The notes: generated by a model not told the origin, from the letters alone. A DNA stretch of 34,527 nt from Flavobacteriales bacterium (GCA_020847755.1 JADLBK010000012.1:1-34527); one strand, 5' to 3'. Positions 25,601 to 33,977 are shown, numbered from the stretch's first letter. Made by a program: numbers and translations.

Positions 25601-28600
25601 AGCCCGCTCACCTGCGGACCGCCATCCCCTGTGATCGGATCGGGCGACCAGTCGAAGGTGTAAGGTCCGATGCCGCCGGTGGGACCCACGGTGGCCGTGC
25701 CATCACATGCACCGGCGCAGCTCACGGGCGTGGACGAGAGGCCCGGCAGCAGCGAGGTGCCCGGTGCCACCACGGCCGTGTCGATCGTGATGCAGCCTGC
25801 AGCGTTCTCCACGGCCATGAAATAGCTGCCCGCACACAGGCCCGTCAGCACATTGTTGTTCTGGAGCAGCGTATCGCCCTGCGCATCGGTCCACGTCACC
25901 GTGCATGGCGGCAGCGAACAGACGTACTGCACGCTCACTTCACCGTCGCACGTGTTGCTGCAGGAGGTGCTGCCGTCGGTGACGGTGAGCACTTCGCCGT
26001 TCGCATCGGTCACGGGCACCACGAGGCTCGCGCTGCAACCGCCCGCATCGGTCACCGTCACCGTGTAGAGACCTGCGCACAGCCCTGCCAGCGATGGTGC
26101 GCTGCCTGCGGGAAGGCCGTTGCCATCGGTCCACTGGATGGTGTAGCCCGGTGTACCACCGGCGATCACGACCTCCGCCGTGCCGTTGCACACCTGGCAC
26201 TGGCTGGGCGTGCTGCTTCCCGAAAGCACCAGCGCGGTCGGCTCGGCGATGGTGAACACCACGGTGGTGTCGCATCCGTTCAGGTCGGCGATGGTGACCG
26301 TCCAATCCCCTGGGCAGAGATCGATCGCAGAGGAGCTGCCCTGCCCGTTGGGCGGCACGGGCTGCCAGAAGTAGGTGTAGCCCGGCGTGCCACCGACCGG
26401 GTTCAGCACGATGCTCGCGTCGCAGCTGCCCGGGCATCCTTCCGGCGAGATCACGGCCACGGGGTCGATGGGCGTGGGCGCCAGGATCAGCGCGCTCAGC
26501 TGCAGGGTGCATCCGCCCTGGTCCGTGATCAACAGATCATAGGCACCGGCGCAGAGCCCGGTGGCCTGTGGCCCCCCGTCACCGCCCGGCGGGTCGGGGG
26601 TCCAATCGAAGGTGTAGGGCGGCTGCCCCCCCACCGGGCCCACCGTGGCGGTGCCATCGCAACTGCCCGCGCAGGTCTCGGGCGTGCTGCTCAGGTTGGC
26701 CACGATCGGCGGCGGCGAGGCCACGACGGCCGTGTCGATGCTGATGCAGCCCGATCCGTTGGTCACCTGCACCAGGTAGCTGCCCGCGCACAGGTTGGTG
26801 GCCGTGTCCGTGGGCTGGCCAAGATCCACGCCGAGCGCATCCGTCCACAGCACCGTGCAGGGGGGGTCGCTGCACACGTATTGCACGCTCACTGAACCGT
26901 CACAACCGCCCGGGCAGCTGGTGAGACCGTTGGTCGTGGCCAGCATTTCCCCATCGCTGTCGGTGAGCACCACCGGCAACGAGAACAGGCATCCGTTGGC
27001 ATCGCTCACCAGCACGGTGTAGAGCCCGGCGCAGAGGTTGACCACGGCACTGTCCGTGCCGATGATCACACCGCCCTGCCCCGTCCACTGGAAGCTGTAC
27101 GGCGGTGTGCCCCCGGCGGGCTCCACCTCGGCCGCACCAATGCACTGCTGACACTGGCTCGGCGTGGTGGTGAGGGTGGCCGTCAGCGGCAGCGGCTCGG
27201 CCAGGATGAAGGTGGCCGTGGTGTCGCACCCGTTCGCATCCGTCACAAGCACCACATAGGTGCCCGGGCACAGACCGAAGGCGCTGTTGCTGCCATCGCC
27301 GTTCGGCGGGTCCGGCGTCCAGTTGAAGGAATAGCCTGGCGTTCCACCGTTCACGTTCAGCACCACGCTCCCATCGCATTGGCCATTGCAGGTGATGGGC
27401 GATACCGACGCGCCCAGGTCCAGGGGCGGCGGTCCGGTGATCAACACCTGCACGGTGGTGTCGCAGTTGAAGAAGTCGGCGATGGTCACCGTGTACACGC
27501 CTGCGCACAGGCCCGTGGCCTGAGGCGTGCCCTGGCCTCCGCCCGGAGCTGGTGACCACGTGTAGGTGTACGGCGCTTCACCGCCCGTGGGGCCCACCGT
27601 GGCCGTGCCATCGCAGGTGCCCGCACAGCTCACCGGTGTGGTGCCCAGGTTCGGCTCGATCGGCTGGAATGGCAGGATGGTGTAGCTCTCGGTGGTGTCA
27701 CAGCCCAGTGCATCGGTGATGGTGAGGCTGTAGGTGATGCCTGCGCAAAGCCCCGTGGCGATGTTGGTGCCCTGACCACCACCTGGTGCCGGCGTCCACA
27801 GGAAGGTGTATGGCGCACCGTTCCCACCCGTGGGGAAGGCCGCCGCACTGCCCGTGCACGGTCCATCGCAGGTCTCGTCGCCCCACTGCAGGCTCGACAC
27901 GATCGGGGGCGGCTTCACCACATTGAACGTCACCGTGGTGTCGCATCCGTTCACATCCGTCACCGTCAGGGCATACAGGCCGTCGCAGAGGCCCGTCACG
28001 CTACCCGTGCCTTGGCCGGTGCCAGGAGCCGGTGACCAGAAGAAGGTGTAGGGGCCGGTGCCACCTGTGGGCGTCGAGGTCGCCGACCCGCTGCAGGTCA
28101 GCGCGCAGATGCCATCCACCACCACGAGGCCCACGTCGATCGGCTGCTGGGGCAGCACACCGAAGGTGAGGGTGGTATCGCAACCGCCCGCGTCGCTCAC
28201 CGTGAGCACATAAGTGCCCGCGCAGAGGCCCGTGACGTTCGGCGTACCCTGCCCGCCACCCGGCGCTGGAGCCCAGGTGTAGAGGTAGCCAGGTTGTCCG
28301 CCGCTCACGGCCACGCTCGCCGTGCCGTCGCACGGTCCGTTGCAGGTCTCGTCCGTCACGGTCAGCACCGCGTTCAAGGCCGGCGGTGCCGGTACGTTGA
28401 TCACCAATACCGTATCGCACTGTGCCTGATCACTGATCACCACGGTCCAATCCCCGGGGCAGAGCCCGCCCACGTTCGCCGTGCCCGCGCCAACCGGGGG
28501 CACGGGCGTCCAATCGAACGTATACGGTCCCACGCCGCCCGTCACCCCGAGATCGATGGCTCCATCGCACACATCGGCGCAACTGGCCGGTGTCACCTGC

Positions 28601-31600
28601 GGCGTGGCCTGGATCCCGCTCGGCGTGCTGATCGTGAAGGCGATCGTGGTGTCGCACCCGTTCGCATCGGCCACCACCAGCGTGTAGGCACCGGGGCAGA
28701 GACCTGTTGCGTTCGGGGTGCCCTGACCACCGCCGGGGGCGGGGGTCCATACGTAGGTGTAGCCCGGGGTGCCCCCGCCCGCCGGGGCCGTGGCCGTGCC
28801 ATCGCATGCACCACCGCAGCTCGCCGGAATGGTCGCCAGCTGCACATCAAGCGGGTCCGGCGCATCGATCGTGATCGTCAGCGTGGTGTCGCAACCCACC
28901 GCATCCGTCACCAGCAGCGTGTAGTTGCCCGCGCAGAGCCCCGTGGCGTTCGGAGTGCCTTGCCCTCCGCCCGGCGCAGGGGTCCATGCATAGGTGTACC
29001 CGGGCGTGCCTCCGCTCACTGCGGCCGTGGCCGAACCATCGCACACATCGGCGCAGCTGGCATCCGTCGACGTCAGTTGCACATCCAGGGCCGGGGGTGC
29101 CTGCAGGTCGATCGTGAGCGTGGTGTCGCAACCTCCGGAAGCGATCGTCACGCTCCAGAGGCCCGCGCACAACCCCGTGGCCTGCGGTTGGCCCTGGCCG
29201 TTGGGCGGCTGCGGGACCCAGGTGTAGGTGTACGCACCGGTGCCGCCGGTGGGCGCCAGGGTGATGCTGCCGTCGCAGGAGGCCGAGCACACCGGCTCCA
29301 CCACGACCTCGTTGGGCAGGATGGCCGTGGGGGCGTTCACTGTGAAGGCGATGGTGCTGTCGCAACCGAGCGCATCGGTCACGGTCACCTGGTAGGGCCC
29401 GGCGCACAGGCCGGTGACGTTCGGCGTACCCTGTCCCGCACCCGGCGCGGGCGACCACAGGTAGGTGTAGCTCGGTGTGCCGCCCGTGATGATCACCCCT
29501 GCTTCACCGTCGCACACCCCGGGACACGAGGCGTCCTGCACGGTGAGCGAGAACTGCAGGGGCACCGCGTCGAGGATGGTGAAGGGCACGGTGACCGTGC
29601 ATCCGTTCGCATCCGTGATGAGCACGCTGGTCGGTCCGGCGCACAGGCCCGTCGCGTCCGCCGTACCCTGACCGCCGCCGGGTGCGGGCGTCCACACGTA
29701 GGTGTATCCGGGTGTGCCGCCGGTCACGGCCACGGACGCCGTGCCATCACACTGCCCGCCGCAGGTCACATTCGTCTGCGTGGGCACGGCATCGAGCGGC
29801 GGCGGGTCGGCGAGCACGAAGGCCAGGGTGGTGTCGCATCCGTTCGCGTCCGATACCGTGATGGAATACGGCCCGGCGCACAGCGCCGTGATCGCCGGCC
29901 CGGTCTGCCCGTTCGACCAGAGGTAGCTGTAGTTCGGGGTTCCGCCGGTGACCTGTACGGATGCGGCCCCATCGCACACACCGGCGCAGCTCAACGAGGT
30001 GGTGTCCAGCACAATGGTGAACGGCGGCGGCGCGGTGATCGCGAACGCGATCAGGGTGTCGCAGCCCACCGCGTCGGCCACCAGCAGCGTGTAGTTGCCG
30101 GCACAGAGGCCCGTGGCGTTCGGCGTGCCCTGGCCTGCGCCCGGCACCGGCGACCAGGTGTACGTGTACCCGGGCGTGCCCCCGCTCACCACCACGCCAG
30201 CACTGCCATCACAGGTGTTCGCACAAGTGGCGTTCGCCGGCGTCAAGGTGGCCAGGAGCGGTGGTGGCGAGGCGATGGTGAAGCTCACCAGCGTGTCGCA
30301 GCCCGTGGCCTGGTCGGTGATCAGTACAGTGCCGCTCCCGGCGCACAACCCGGTGGCCGTGCCGGTACCCTGTCCGCTTCCTGGCGTCGGGGTCCACTGG
30401 AACGTGAACGGGCCCACCGCCCCCGTCGGGGTGGCTGTGGCCGTAGCGTCGCAGGCATCGGCACAACTGGCCGGAGCGGTCACCAGGTTCGGCACGATCG
30501 GTGGCGGCGCCACCAGGTTGAACGCGATCAGCGTATCACACCCGTTGGCATCGGCCACCAACACCGTGTAGTTGCCCGCGCAAAGGCCGGTCACCTGCGA
30601 AGTGCCGTCCCCGGGCGGGGTGCCCGGCTCCCAGTTGTAGGTGTAGCCCGGTGTGCCACCCGTCACCGTCACCTCCGCCGTGCCGTCGCAATCGCCCGCG
30701 CAGCTCGGCGGCGCGCTCTGCAGCGTGGCTTCCAGCGCCAGCAACGTGATGCTGAAGGTGGTGTCGAACACACAGCCGTTGGCATCGATGATCTCCAACG
30801 TATTCACCCCCGCGCACAGCTGGGAGGGGTTCGGCACGGTCTCCGTCCCGTTGTTCCAGTTGTACTGATAGCCGAAACCCGTGCCGCCACCCGGGAAGGT
30901 GATCGCCGTGCCGTTGCAAACGTTGGCACAGGCCGGCGGATTGAGCCCGAAAAAGACCACACCCAGCGGCGGCGGCGGCGTCACCAGGATGGATGCGAAG
31001 CAGCCCACGTTCTGGCCCAGATCGGTGACGATCACCAGCTTGTTCCCCGCGCAGGTGTTCAACCACGGGAGGGACGTACCGGTGCCATTGGGTCCGCCCT
31101 GCCATTGGATCGCGAACGGCCCGATGCCGCCTTGGATGGAGACGGTCACCGCCGCATCGCACACCCCGTTGCAGCTCACCCCGAAGCCGCTGTAGTCGCT
31201 GGTCACCGTCGCATTCACCTGGAAGGGCGTCTGGCCGGCTCCTGTGCCACAGCTCACGGCCATGCGCATCAGCTCTTCCTGGCCCACCGTCGTGCCGTCC
31301 CAGCGCCGGGCCGTTCCGTTCACCAGAAGCGTCGTTGACGGTTCCCAGGCCACACGCTCGGCACCTTCCAGCCGGTCCAGCAGCACCGTGGCTCCCTCGG
31401 CCTTCAGACCGCCCGCTGCCCGCGGTCCGACGACGAGCGCTCCGGCCTTCAGGACACCGCCGTTCAACCGTAGTTCACCCCGCTCCAACCGCAGGGCGTG
31501 CGGCGCATCGATCGCCAGCGCGCTCAGCAGGTCCCAGCCGCCCGGGCCATCCAACACCACGTCGCTCGCCACCACCGCGCCGTGCAGGTCAATGACGGCA

Positions 31601-31998
31601 TCGCCGGCGCGGCCCGTGAGCTGCACACCACCCCGCACCTCCATCCCCGCATCACCCGCCATCACCCAGCCACCGGCGATCGCCACGCGGGCTTCCGGGC
31701 CTCCGCTCACGCGCACACGCGCCCCGCGCGCATCCACATGCAGCGAGCGGCAGACCACCGATCCTTCCACACGCACCGCGGCCGACCGCACGCCACCGAT
31801 GCGCACCTCGGTGCGTTCGTCCGGCACGCCGGCACCGCCCGCTCCATCCGGCGTGGCGGACCACATGCGGGCATCGCTCCAGCGGCCGTCACCGCCGGTC
31901 CAGTACAGGACGTCCTGCGCACTGGCCACCGCCCCCATCAGCAGGAGGGCGAGCAACAGTACCGGGCGGAAGAGCGTTCGGGGTCCGTGGTCCTTCAT
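22621..31998 (-). CDS. Giant SprB-repeat surface protein with T9SS type B sorting domain
   Basis: Predicted surface adhesin of 3125 residues, related in layout to SprB, the mobile gliding adhesin of Flavobacterium johnsoniae. It has a signal peptide (LLLALLLMGAVASAQ) and an N-terminal domain at about 29-260 that starts DVLYWTGGDGRWSDARMWS and is rich in short beta repeats, probably a beta-helix. Then come 33 SprB-type modules (261-2876; C-x-G-x-C-D-G, G-G-T-P-G-Y-T-Y-x-W, G-L-C-A-G-x-Y, D-A-N-G-C-D-T-T), two PKD/Ig-like domains (ADAGADQQVC and EAGPDRTIFL) and a type B C-terminal domain (IPSGFTPNGDGWNDAW, VEVYSRWGELLFQ, VGTYYYAIRL, ending LTVIR). It lies six bases after one PorP/SprF gene and four before another. 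Modules 17-28 form a higher-order repeat. An adhesin or gliding role is inferred; no ligand-binding site is visible. Confidence 0.95.
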   Translation of the reverse strand: MKDHGPRTLFRPVLLLALLLMGAVASAQDVLYWTGGDGRWSDARMWSATPDGAGGAGVPDERTEVRIGGVRSAAVRVEGSVVCRSLHVDARGARVRVSGGPEARVAIAGGWVMAGDAGMEVRGGVQLTGRAGDAVIDLHGAVVASDVVLDGPGGWDLLSALAIDAPHALRLERGELRLNGGVLKAGALVVGPRAAGGLKAEGATVLLDRLEGAERVAWEPSTTLLVNGTARRWDGTTVGQEELMRMAVSCGTGAGQTPFQVNATVTSDYSGFGVSCNGVCDAAVTVSIQGGIGPFAIQWQGGPNGTGTSLPWLNTCAGNKLVIVTDLGQNVGCFASILVTPPPPLGVVFFGLNPPACANVCNGTAITFPGGGTGFGYQYNWNNGTETVPNPSQLCAGVNTLEIIDANGCVFDTTFSITLLALEATLQSAPPSCAGDCDGTAEVTVTGGTPGYTYNWEPGTPPGDGTSQVTGLCAGNYTVLVADANGCDTLIAFNLVAPPPIVPNLVTAPASCADACDATATATPTGAVGPFTFQWTPTPGSGQGTGTATGLCAGSGTVLITDQATGCDTLVSFTIASPPPLLATLTPANATCANTCDGSAGVVVSGGTPGYTYTWSPVPGAGQGTPNATGLCAGNYTLLVADAVGCDTLIAFAITAPPPFTIVLDTTSLSCAGVCDGAASVQVTGGTPNYSYLWSNGQTGPAITALCAGPYSITVSDANGCDTTLAFVLADPPPLDAVPTQTNVTCGGQCDGTASVAVTGGTPGYTYVWTPAPGGGQGTADATGLCAGPTSVLITDANGCTVTVPFTILDAVPLQFSLTVQDASCPGVCDGEAGVIITGGTPSYTYLWSPAPGAGQGTPNVTGLCAGPYQVTVTDALGCDSTIAFTVNAPTAILPNEVVVEPVCSASCDGSITLAPTGGTGAYTYTWVPQPPNGQGQPQATGLCAGLWSVTIASGGCDTTLTIDLQAPPALDVQLTSTDASCADVCDGSATAAVSGGTPGYTYAWTPAPGGGQGTPNATGLCAGNYTLLVTDAVGCDTTLTITIDAPDPLDVQLATIPASCGGACDGTATAPAGGGTPGYTYVWTPAPGGGQGTPNATGLCPGAYTLVVADANGCDTTIAFTISTPSGIQATPQVTPASCADVCDGAIDLGVTGGVGPYTFDWTPVPPVGAGTANVGGLCPGDWTVVISDQAQCDTVLVINVPAPPALNAVLTVTDETCNGPCDGTASVAVSGGQPGYLYTWAPAPGGGQGTPNVTGLCAGTYVLTVSDAGGCDTTLTFGVLPQQPIDVGLVVVDGICALTCSGSATSTPTGGTGPYTFFWSPAPGTGQGTGSVTGLCDGLYALTVTDVNGCDTTVTFNVVKPPPIVSSLQWGDETCDGPCTGSAAAFPTGGNGAPYTFLWTPAPGGGQGTNIATGLCAGITYSLTITDALGCDTTESYTILPFQPIEPNLGTTPVSCAGTCDGTATVGPTGGEAPYTYTWSPAPGGGQGTPQATGLCAGVYTVTIADFFNCDTTVQVLITGPPPLDLGASVSPITCNGQCDGSVVLNVNGGTPGYSFNWTPDPPNGDGSNSAFGLCPGTYVVLVTDANGCDTTATFILAEPLPLTATLTTTPSQCQQCIGAAEVEPAGGTPPYSFQWTGQGGVIIGTDSAVVNLCAGLYTVLVSDANGCLFSLPVVLTDSDGEMLATTNGLTSCPGGCDGSVSVQYVCSDPPCTVLWTDALGVDLGQPTDTATNLCAGSYLVQVTNGSGCISIDTAVVASPPPIVANLSSTPETCAGSCDGTATVGPVGGQPPYTFDWTPDPPGGDGGPQATGLCAGAYDLLITDQGGCTLQLSALILAPTPIDPVAVISPEGCPGSCDASIVLNPVGGTPGYTYFWQPVPPNGQGSSSAIDLCPGDWTVTIADLNGCDTTVVFTIAEPTALVLSGSSTPSQCQVCNGTAEVVIAGGTPGYTIQWTDGNGLPAGSAPSLAGLCAGLYTVTVTDAGGCSASLVVPVTDANGEVLTVTDGSTSCSNTCDGEVSVQYVCSLPPCTVTWTDAQGDTLLQNNNVLTGLCAGSYFMAVENAAGCITIDTAVVAPGTSLLPGLSSTPVSCAGACDGTATVGPTGGIGPYTFDWSPDPITGDGGPQVSGLCAGVYTVHIVDQGTGCDTLVNVLILEPQPLSASAVVEDASCDAQCNGSIVVTVQGGTGAYTYAWAPVPANGDGTNAAFGLCAGSYDLLITDANGCDTLITYTIAEPPPLVLTASATPSECGQCIGTAEVEVAGGTPPYTFAWTLNGTPVGADSVVTNLCAGLYTATVQDANGCLAALLVPITDSNGEVVSTTDGITSCPGECDGEVSASFICSDPPCTVVWTDALGNDLNEPGTSLDSLCTGPYFIAVTNASGCITIDTATVVEPDPIVAQLSTTPVTCAGLCDGTATVGISGGVGPYTIDWSPDPINGDGTPQVTDLCAGTYDLTITDASGCSITVAVLILEPQPLTITAAEEPVSCNGACDASIVLTVAGGTPGYSFDWTPDPPNGDGTNAAFSLCAGSHAVLITDLNGCDTTLTFTVVDPPLLEAQLSTTDNLCFGDCAGTATVVLSGGVPGYTLTWSDAGGVILAQDSTFIEGLCAGDYTLVALDANGCTVTLPFTIGQGAAIDAGLLFTNETCFGPCDGTASVSPSGGAGGFTYLWQPEPGGGQGTPNATGLCPGNWTVTIADSLGCDTTVAFTILPFAPIVPNAVVTDVLCNGACDGTITVAPTGGFGNYGFSWSPVPPNGQGTASATGLCPGVWSLTITDAIGCDTTVTFTIQEPAPVQVTVDNIVPASCNTAADGSIAITIGGGVGGYTVLWAGPGGFSSSAEDIVQLFPGPYTVVVTDANGCSVSANAQVDPLVTVIADAGADQQVCSGALVTLDGSASTGATSWQWTDGQGTVVGTQPVLSLAGLAPGTYTYTLTVTDGPCSAQDQVTVEVWPSAFAEAGPDRTIFLNAQTELGDDPSGPPGSTFSWQPDSLLNDPTSANPLATPPGTTWFVLTVTTPDGCSAVDSVLVTVVPEVVIPSGFTPNGDGWNDAWQIDLIDLFPECEVEVYSRWGELLFQSVGYKEPWDGRYNGGLVPVGTYYYAIRLNHPDFPEPYTGPLTVIR
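23371..31218 (-). repeat. Thirty-three tandem SprB-type modules (coding)
   Basis: The array has 33 units over 2616 codons, a mean of 79 residues. Most carry three or four Cys at fixed places: a C-x-x-x-C pair at the start, one in LCAG and one in NGC. Short proline-rich joints (PPPL, EPQPL, APPAL) separate units. About 27 units contain a D-[S/T]-[A/I/L/V/M/T] tripeptide, usually directly after the last Cys (CDTT, CDTL). Confidence 0.9.
24559..27420 (-). repeat. Three tandem four-module superunits (~954 bp each)
   Basis: Modules 17-20, 21-24 and 25-28 of the SprB array are three copies of the same ordered set of four different module types, at 26467-27420, 25510-26466 and 24559-25509 (318, 319 and 317 codons). 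Type 2 has C-x-x-C in place of C-x-x-x-C and ends TDSDGE, TDANGE or TDSNGE. Type 3 has an extra Cys pair (VCSDPPC, VCSLPPC, ICSDPPC) and ends IDTAVV or IDTATV. Module 29 looks like the start of a fourth copy. Confidence 0.85.
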
Positions 31999-32004
31999 GG
32001 GGTC

Positions 32005-32943
32005 CTATTCGAAGATGGGGCAGCTGACGATGCGCTTGCTGGGGTCGACCGGTATGCAGGGGGTGATGCCCAGGATCACCTCGTGCGTGTTGCTGCTCGC
32101 GGCCTTCAGCCGTGAGGTGGTGATGTCGTACGCGTAGCCCACGGTGAAGAACTTCAGGAAGCCGACCTTCACCATGGCCACCACCGCATCCTGGTTGCGG
32201 TAGCTCACTCCGATGCCCAGCACCCGGTTCCACTCCAGCATGGCGTTGATGTCCATGGCCATGGGCGACCCGCGTGAGAGCTTGATCAGCGCGTTGGGGG
32301 TCACCGAGGTCTTGCGGCCGAGGCGCCAGCGGTAGCCTGCGCTCAGCATATAGTGCGGGCTCAGCCGCGAGTCGACCCCGATGCCGGGCACGCGGTTGTT
32401 CAGCAGCTGATGAACACTAAGACCGGCCCAGTACGTCCTGCTGTACAGCCAGATGCCGGGCGAGACGATCGGGAACACGAAGGTGGAGCTCCTGCTCGCC
32501 AGCACCGGGTCGTTGAAGTCGGCCACCAACGTCTGCCCCACATCGAACTTCTGTTGCTTCACCCCCAGGAAGGTGCCCATCGCCAGGTAGTGGTCCTTGT
32601 TCATGCGCACATGGTAGGCGTACGCCAGGTTGATCAGCGTATAGCCCAGCGGGCCCGTGTCGTCCGCCTCCACATAGCCGCCGATCCCGTGCTTGCCCTT
32701 CAGGTACGGCTTCTTCTTGTTGCGGAGGGTGGCGTGCACGCTGGCCCAGCCCGTGGTGGGCGCGTTCTCGAAACCGACCCACTGCTTGCGGAAGCCCAAC
32801 CGCACATCGATGCAGTCCTTGCTGCCCGCCACCGCCGGATTGATGTTGAAGTAGTTGAGCACGTTCTGCGAGTACTGCGGCACCTGCTGCGCCCGAACCC
32901 CCAGGGCGCACAGCACGACCGTCAACAGCAGCGTGGCCCTCAT
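32005..32943 (-). CDS. PorP/SprF family T9SS outer-membrane protein (partner of the 335-residue protein)
   Basis: Outer-membrane beta-barrel protein of 312 residues with signal peptide (MRATLLLTVVLCALGVRAQ). The family signature is QQVPQYSQNVLNYFNINP, then AVAGS and RKQWVGFENAP. Late strands include FFTVGYAYDITTS and THEVILGITPC. The protein ends PSKRIVSCPIFE; together with the Cys in GITPCIP this could close a short C-terminal loop by a disulfide. ATG at 32943 overlaps the stop of the upstream small type B gene by four bases (ATGA), so it pairs with that cargo by position. It also lies six bases before the 3125-residue giant and could serve both. The open frame further upstream is not part of this protein, because the signal peptide starts at 32943. 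Confidence 0.93.
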   Translation of the reverse strand: MRATLLLTVVLCALGVRAQQVPQYSQNVLNYFNINPAVAGSKDCIDVRLGFRKQWVGFENAPTTGWASVHATLRNKKKPYLKGKHGIGGYVEADDTGPLGYTLINLAYAYHVRMNKDHYLAMGTFLGVKQQKFDVGQTLVADFNDPVLASRSSTFVFPIVSPGIWLYSRTYWAGLSVHQLLNNRVPGIGVDSRLSPHYMLSAGYRWRLGRKTSVTPNALIKLSRGSPMAMDINAMLEWNRVLGIGVSYRNQDAVVAMVKVGFLKFFTVGYAYDITTSRLKAASSNTHEVILGITPCIPVDPSKRIVSCPIFE

Positions 32944-33947
32944 CGCACGATGGTGATGGACCCGGTGTAGGCGGCGGCGGATCCGCCCTCCCGGGTGTTG
33001 AGCACGATGTGGTAGTAGTAGGTCGCCATCGGCAGCCGCGCTCCGCCGTTGGTGCCGTCCCAAGGCTCGGCATAGCCCACATCGCGGAACACGCGCTGGC
33101 CCCAGCGGTCGTAGATCGTCACCTCGCAGGCCGGGTAGTCCCTGATGCCGTAAATGGTCCACGTGTCGTTGTACCCGTCGCCGTTCGGAGTGAAGGTGTT
33201 GGTGGGCTGTATCCGGCGGATCACCTCCACCAGCACCTCGTCGCTGTAGGTGCAGCCGTTCAACTGCGTGGTCACCGTGTAGGTCGTGGTCTCCGTCGGG
33301 TTGGCCAGTGGATCGGGGATCGCGTCGTCGCTCAGTCCGGCGTTCGGCGTCCAGGTCCAGGTGGTGCCGCCGGTGGCCTCCAGCTCCGCGAACTCGCCCT
33401 CGCCGATCTCCACATCCTCGCCTGCGCTGAAGTCCACCCCAACGATGTCCGCTCCTGGACCGCTGAGCGTGACCCCGAAGTCGCACTGCGCGCTGATCGT
33501 GGCCCCGTTGTCCGCCACCCCGCTCACCAGCACCCAGTACTGCGTGTTGGGCGACAGGCTGTCCGTGGTCATGGTGAAGTCCACCGAATCCTGCGTGCAG
33601 TTGCCCACCGCCGTGAAGCTGCCCGGCTGGCAGCTGCCGTCCCCGCTCAGCACGATCACGCTGAGCTCATTGTCCATGCCGGCCACCACCGGGCAGTCCA
33701 GACCGTTGATGACCACGTTCACCGCACCGCCCTGCGTGTTGGTCGTGAAGGTGTACCACAGCACGCTGTTGGTGCCCGGGCAGAACCCCGGGATGCCCAC
33801 CGCACCCGTATTGTTGCCTGTGAGCGGCTGCTGGGCGCAGAGCGTGAGGGCCGAGGCGCAATCGTCGTTCACCGGCTGGGCCCATGCCGCAGGCCCACAA
33901 GCCAGCAGAGGCAGCATCAACAAAGCGATCCGCAGCAGGGTGGACAT
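32940..33947 (-). CDS. Small secreted protein with T9SS type B sorting domain
   Basis: Predicted secreted protein of 335 residues, first gene of the upstream operon. It has a signal peptide (LLRIALLMLPLLACGPAAWAQ). An N-terminal domain starts PVNDDCASALTLC, with VLWYTFTTNTQGG and YWVLVSGV; this beta-sandwich type is frequent in Bacteroidota secreted proteins. A PKD/Ig-like domain follows (TTWTWTPNAGLSDD, TTTYTVTTQLNGC), then a type B C-terminal domain (TFTPNGDGYNDTWTIYG, VTIYDRWGQRVF, MATYYYHIVL, ending ITIVR). It is effectively a minimal version of the two giants, with no repeat array. ATG at 33947 gives the signal peptide, and a TACTTTCG element lies 38 bases upstream. It could be a tip, cap or accessory subunit for the giant in the same operon, but that is inference. 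Confidence 0.9.
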   Translation of the reverse strand: MSTLLRIALLMLPLLACGPAAWAQPVNDDCASALTLCAQQPLTGNNTGAVGIPGFCPGTNSVLWYTFTTNTQGGAVNVVINGLDCPVVAGMDNELSVIVLSGDGSCQPGSFTAVGNCTQDSVDFTMTTDSLSPNTQYWVLVSGVADNGATISAQCDFGVTLSGPGADIVGVDFSAGEDVEIGEGEFAELEATGGTTWTWTPNAGLSDDAIPDPLANPTETTTYTVTTQLNGCTYSDEVLVEVIRRIQPTNTFTPNGDGYNDTWTIYGIRDYPACEVTIYDRWGQRVFRDVGYAEPWDGTNGGARLPMATYYYHIVLNTREGGSAAAYTGSITIVR

Positions 33948-33977
33948 GATGGCGACAGGACGCACGAGCGGCCGCGC

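Noticed and set aside
13812-31218. Regularly spaced similar DNA segments resembling a CRISPR array or tandem DNA repeats
   Set aside because: The period (about 240 bp) is in codon phase and the units diverge mostly at silent or conservative positions, so these are protein repeats. No cas genes are present.
13374-31338. Many long plus-strand open frames opposite the two giant genes
   Set aside because: They reflect the codon-phase repeats and GC bias of the sense genes and show no independent protein features.
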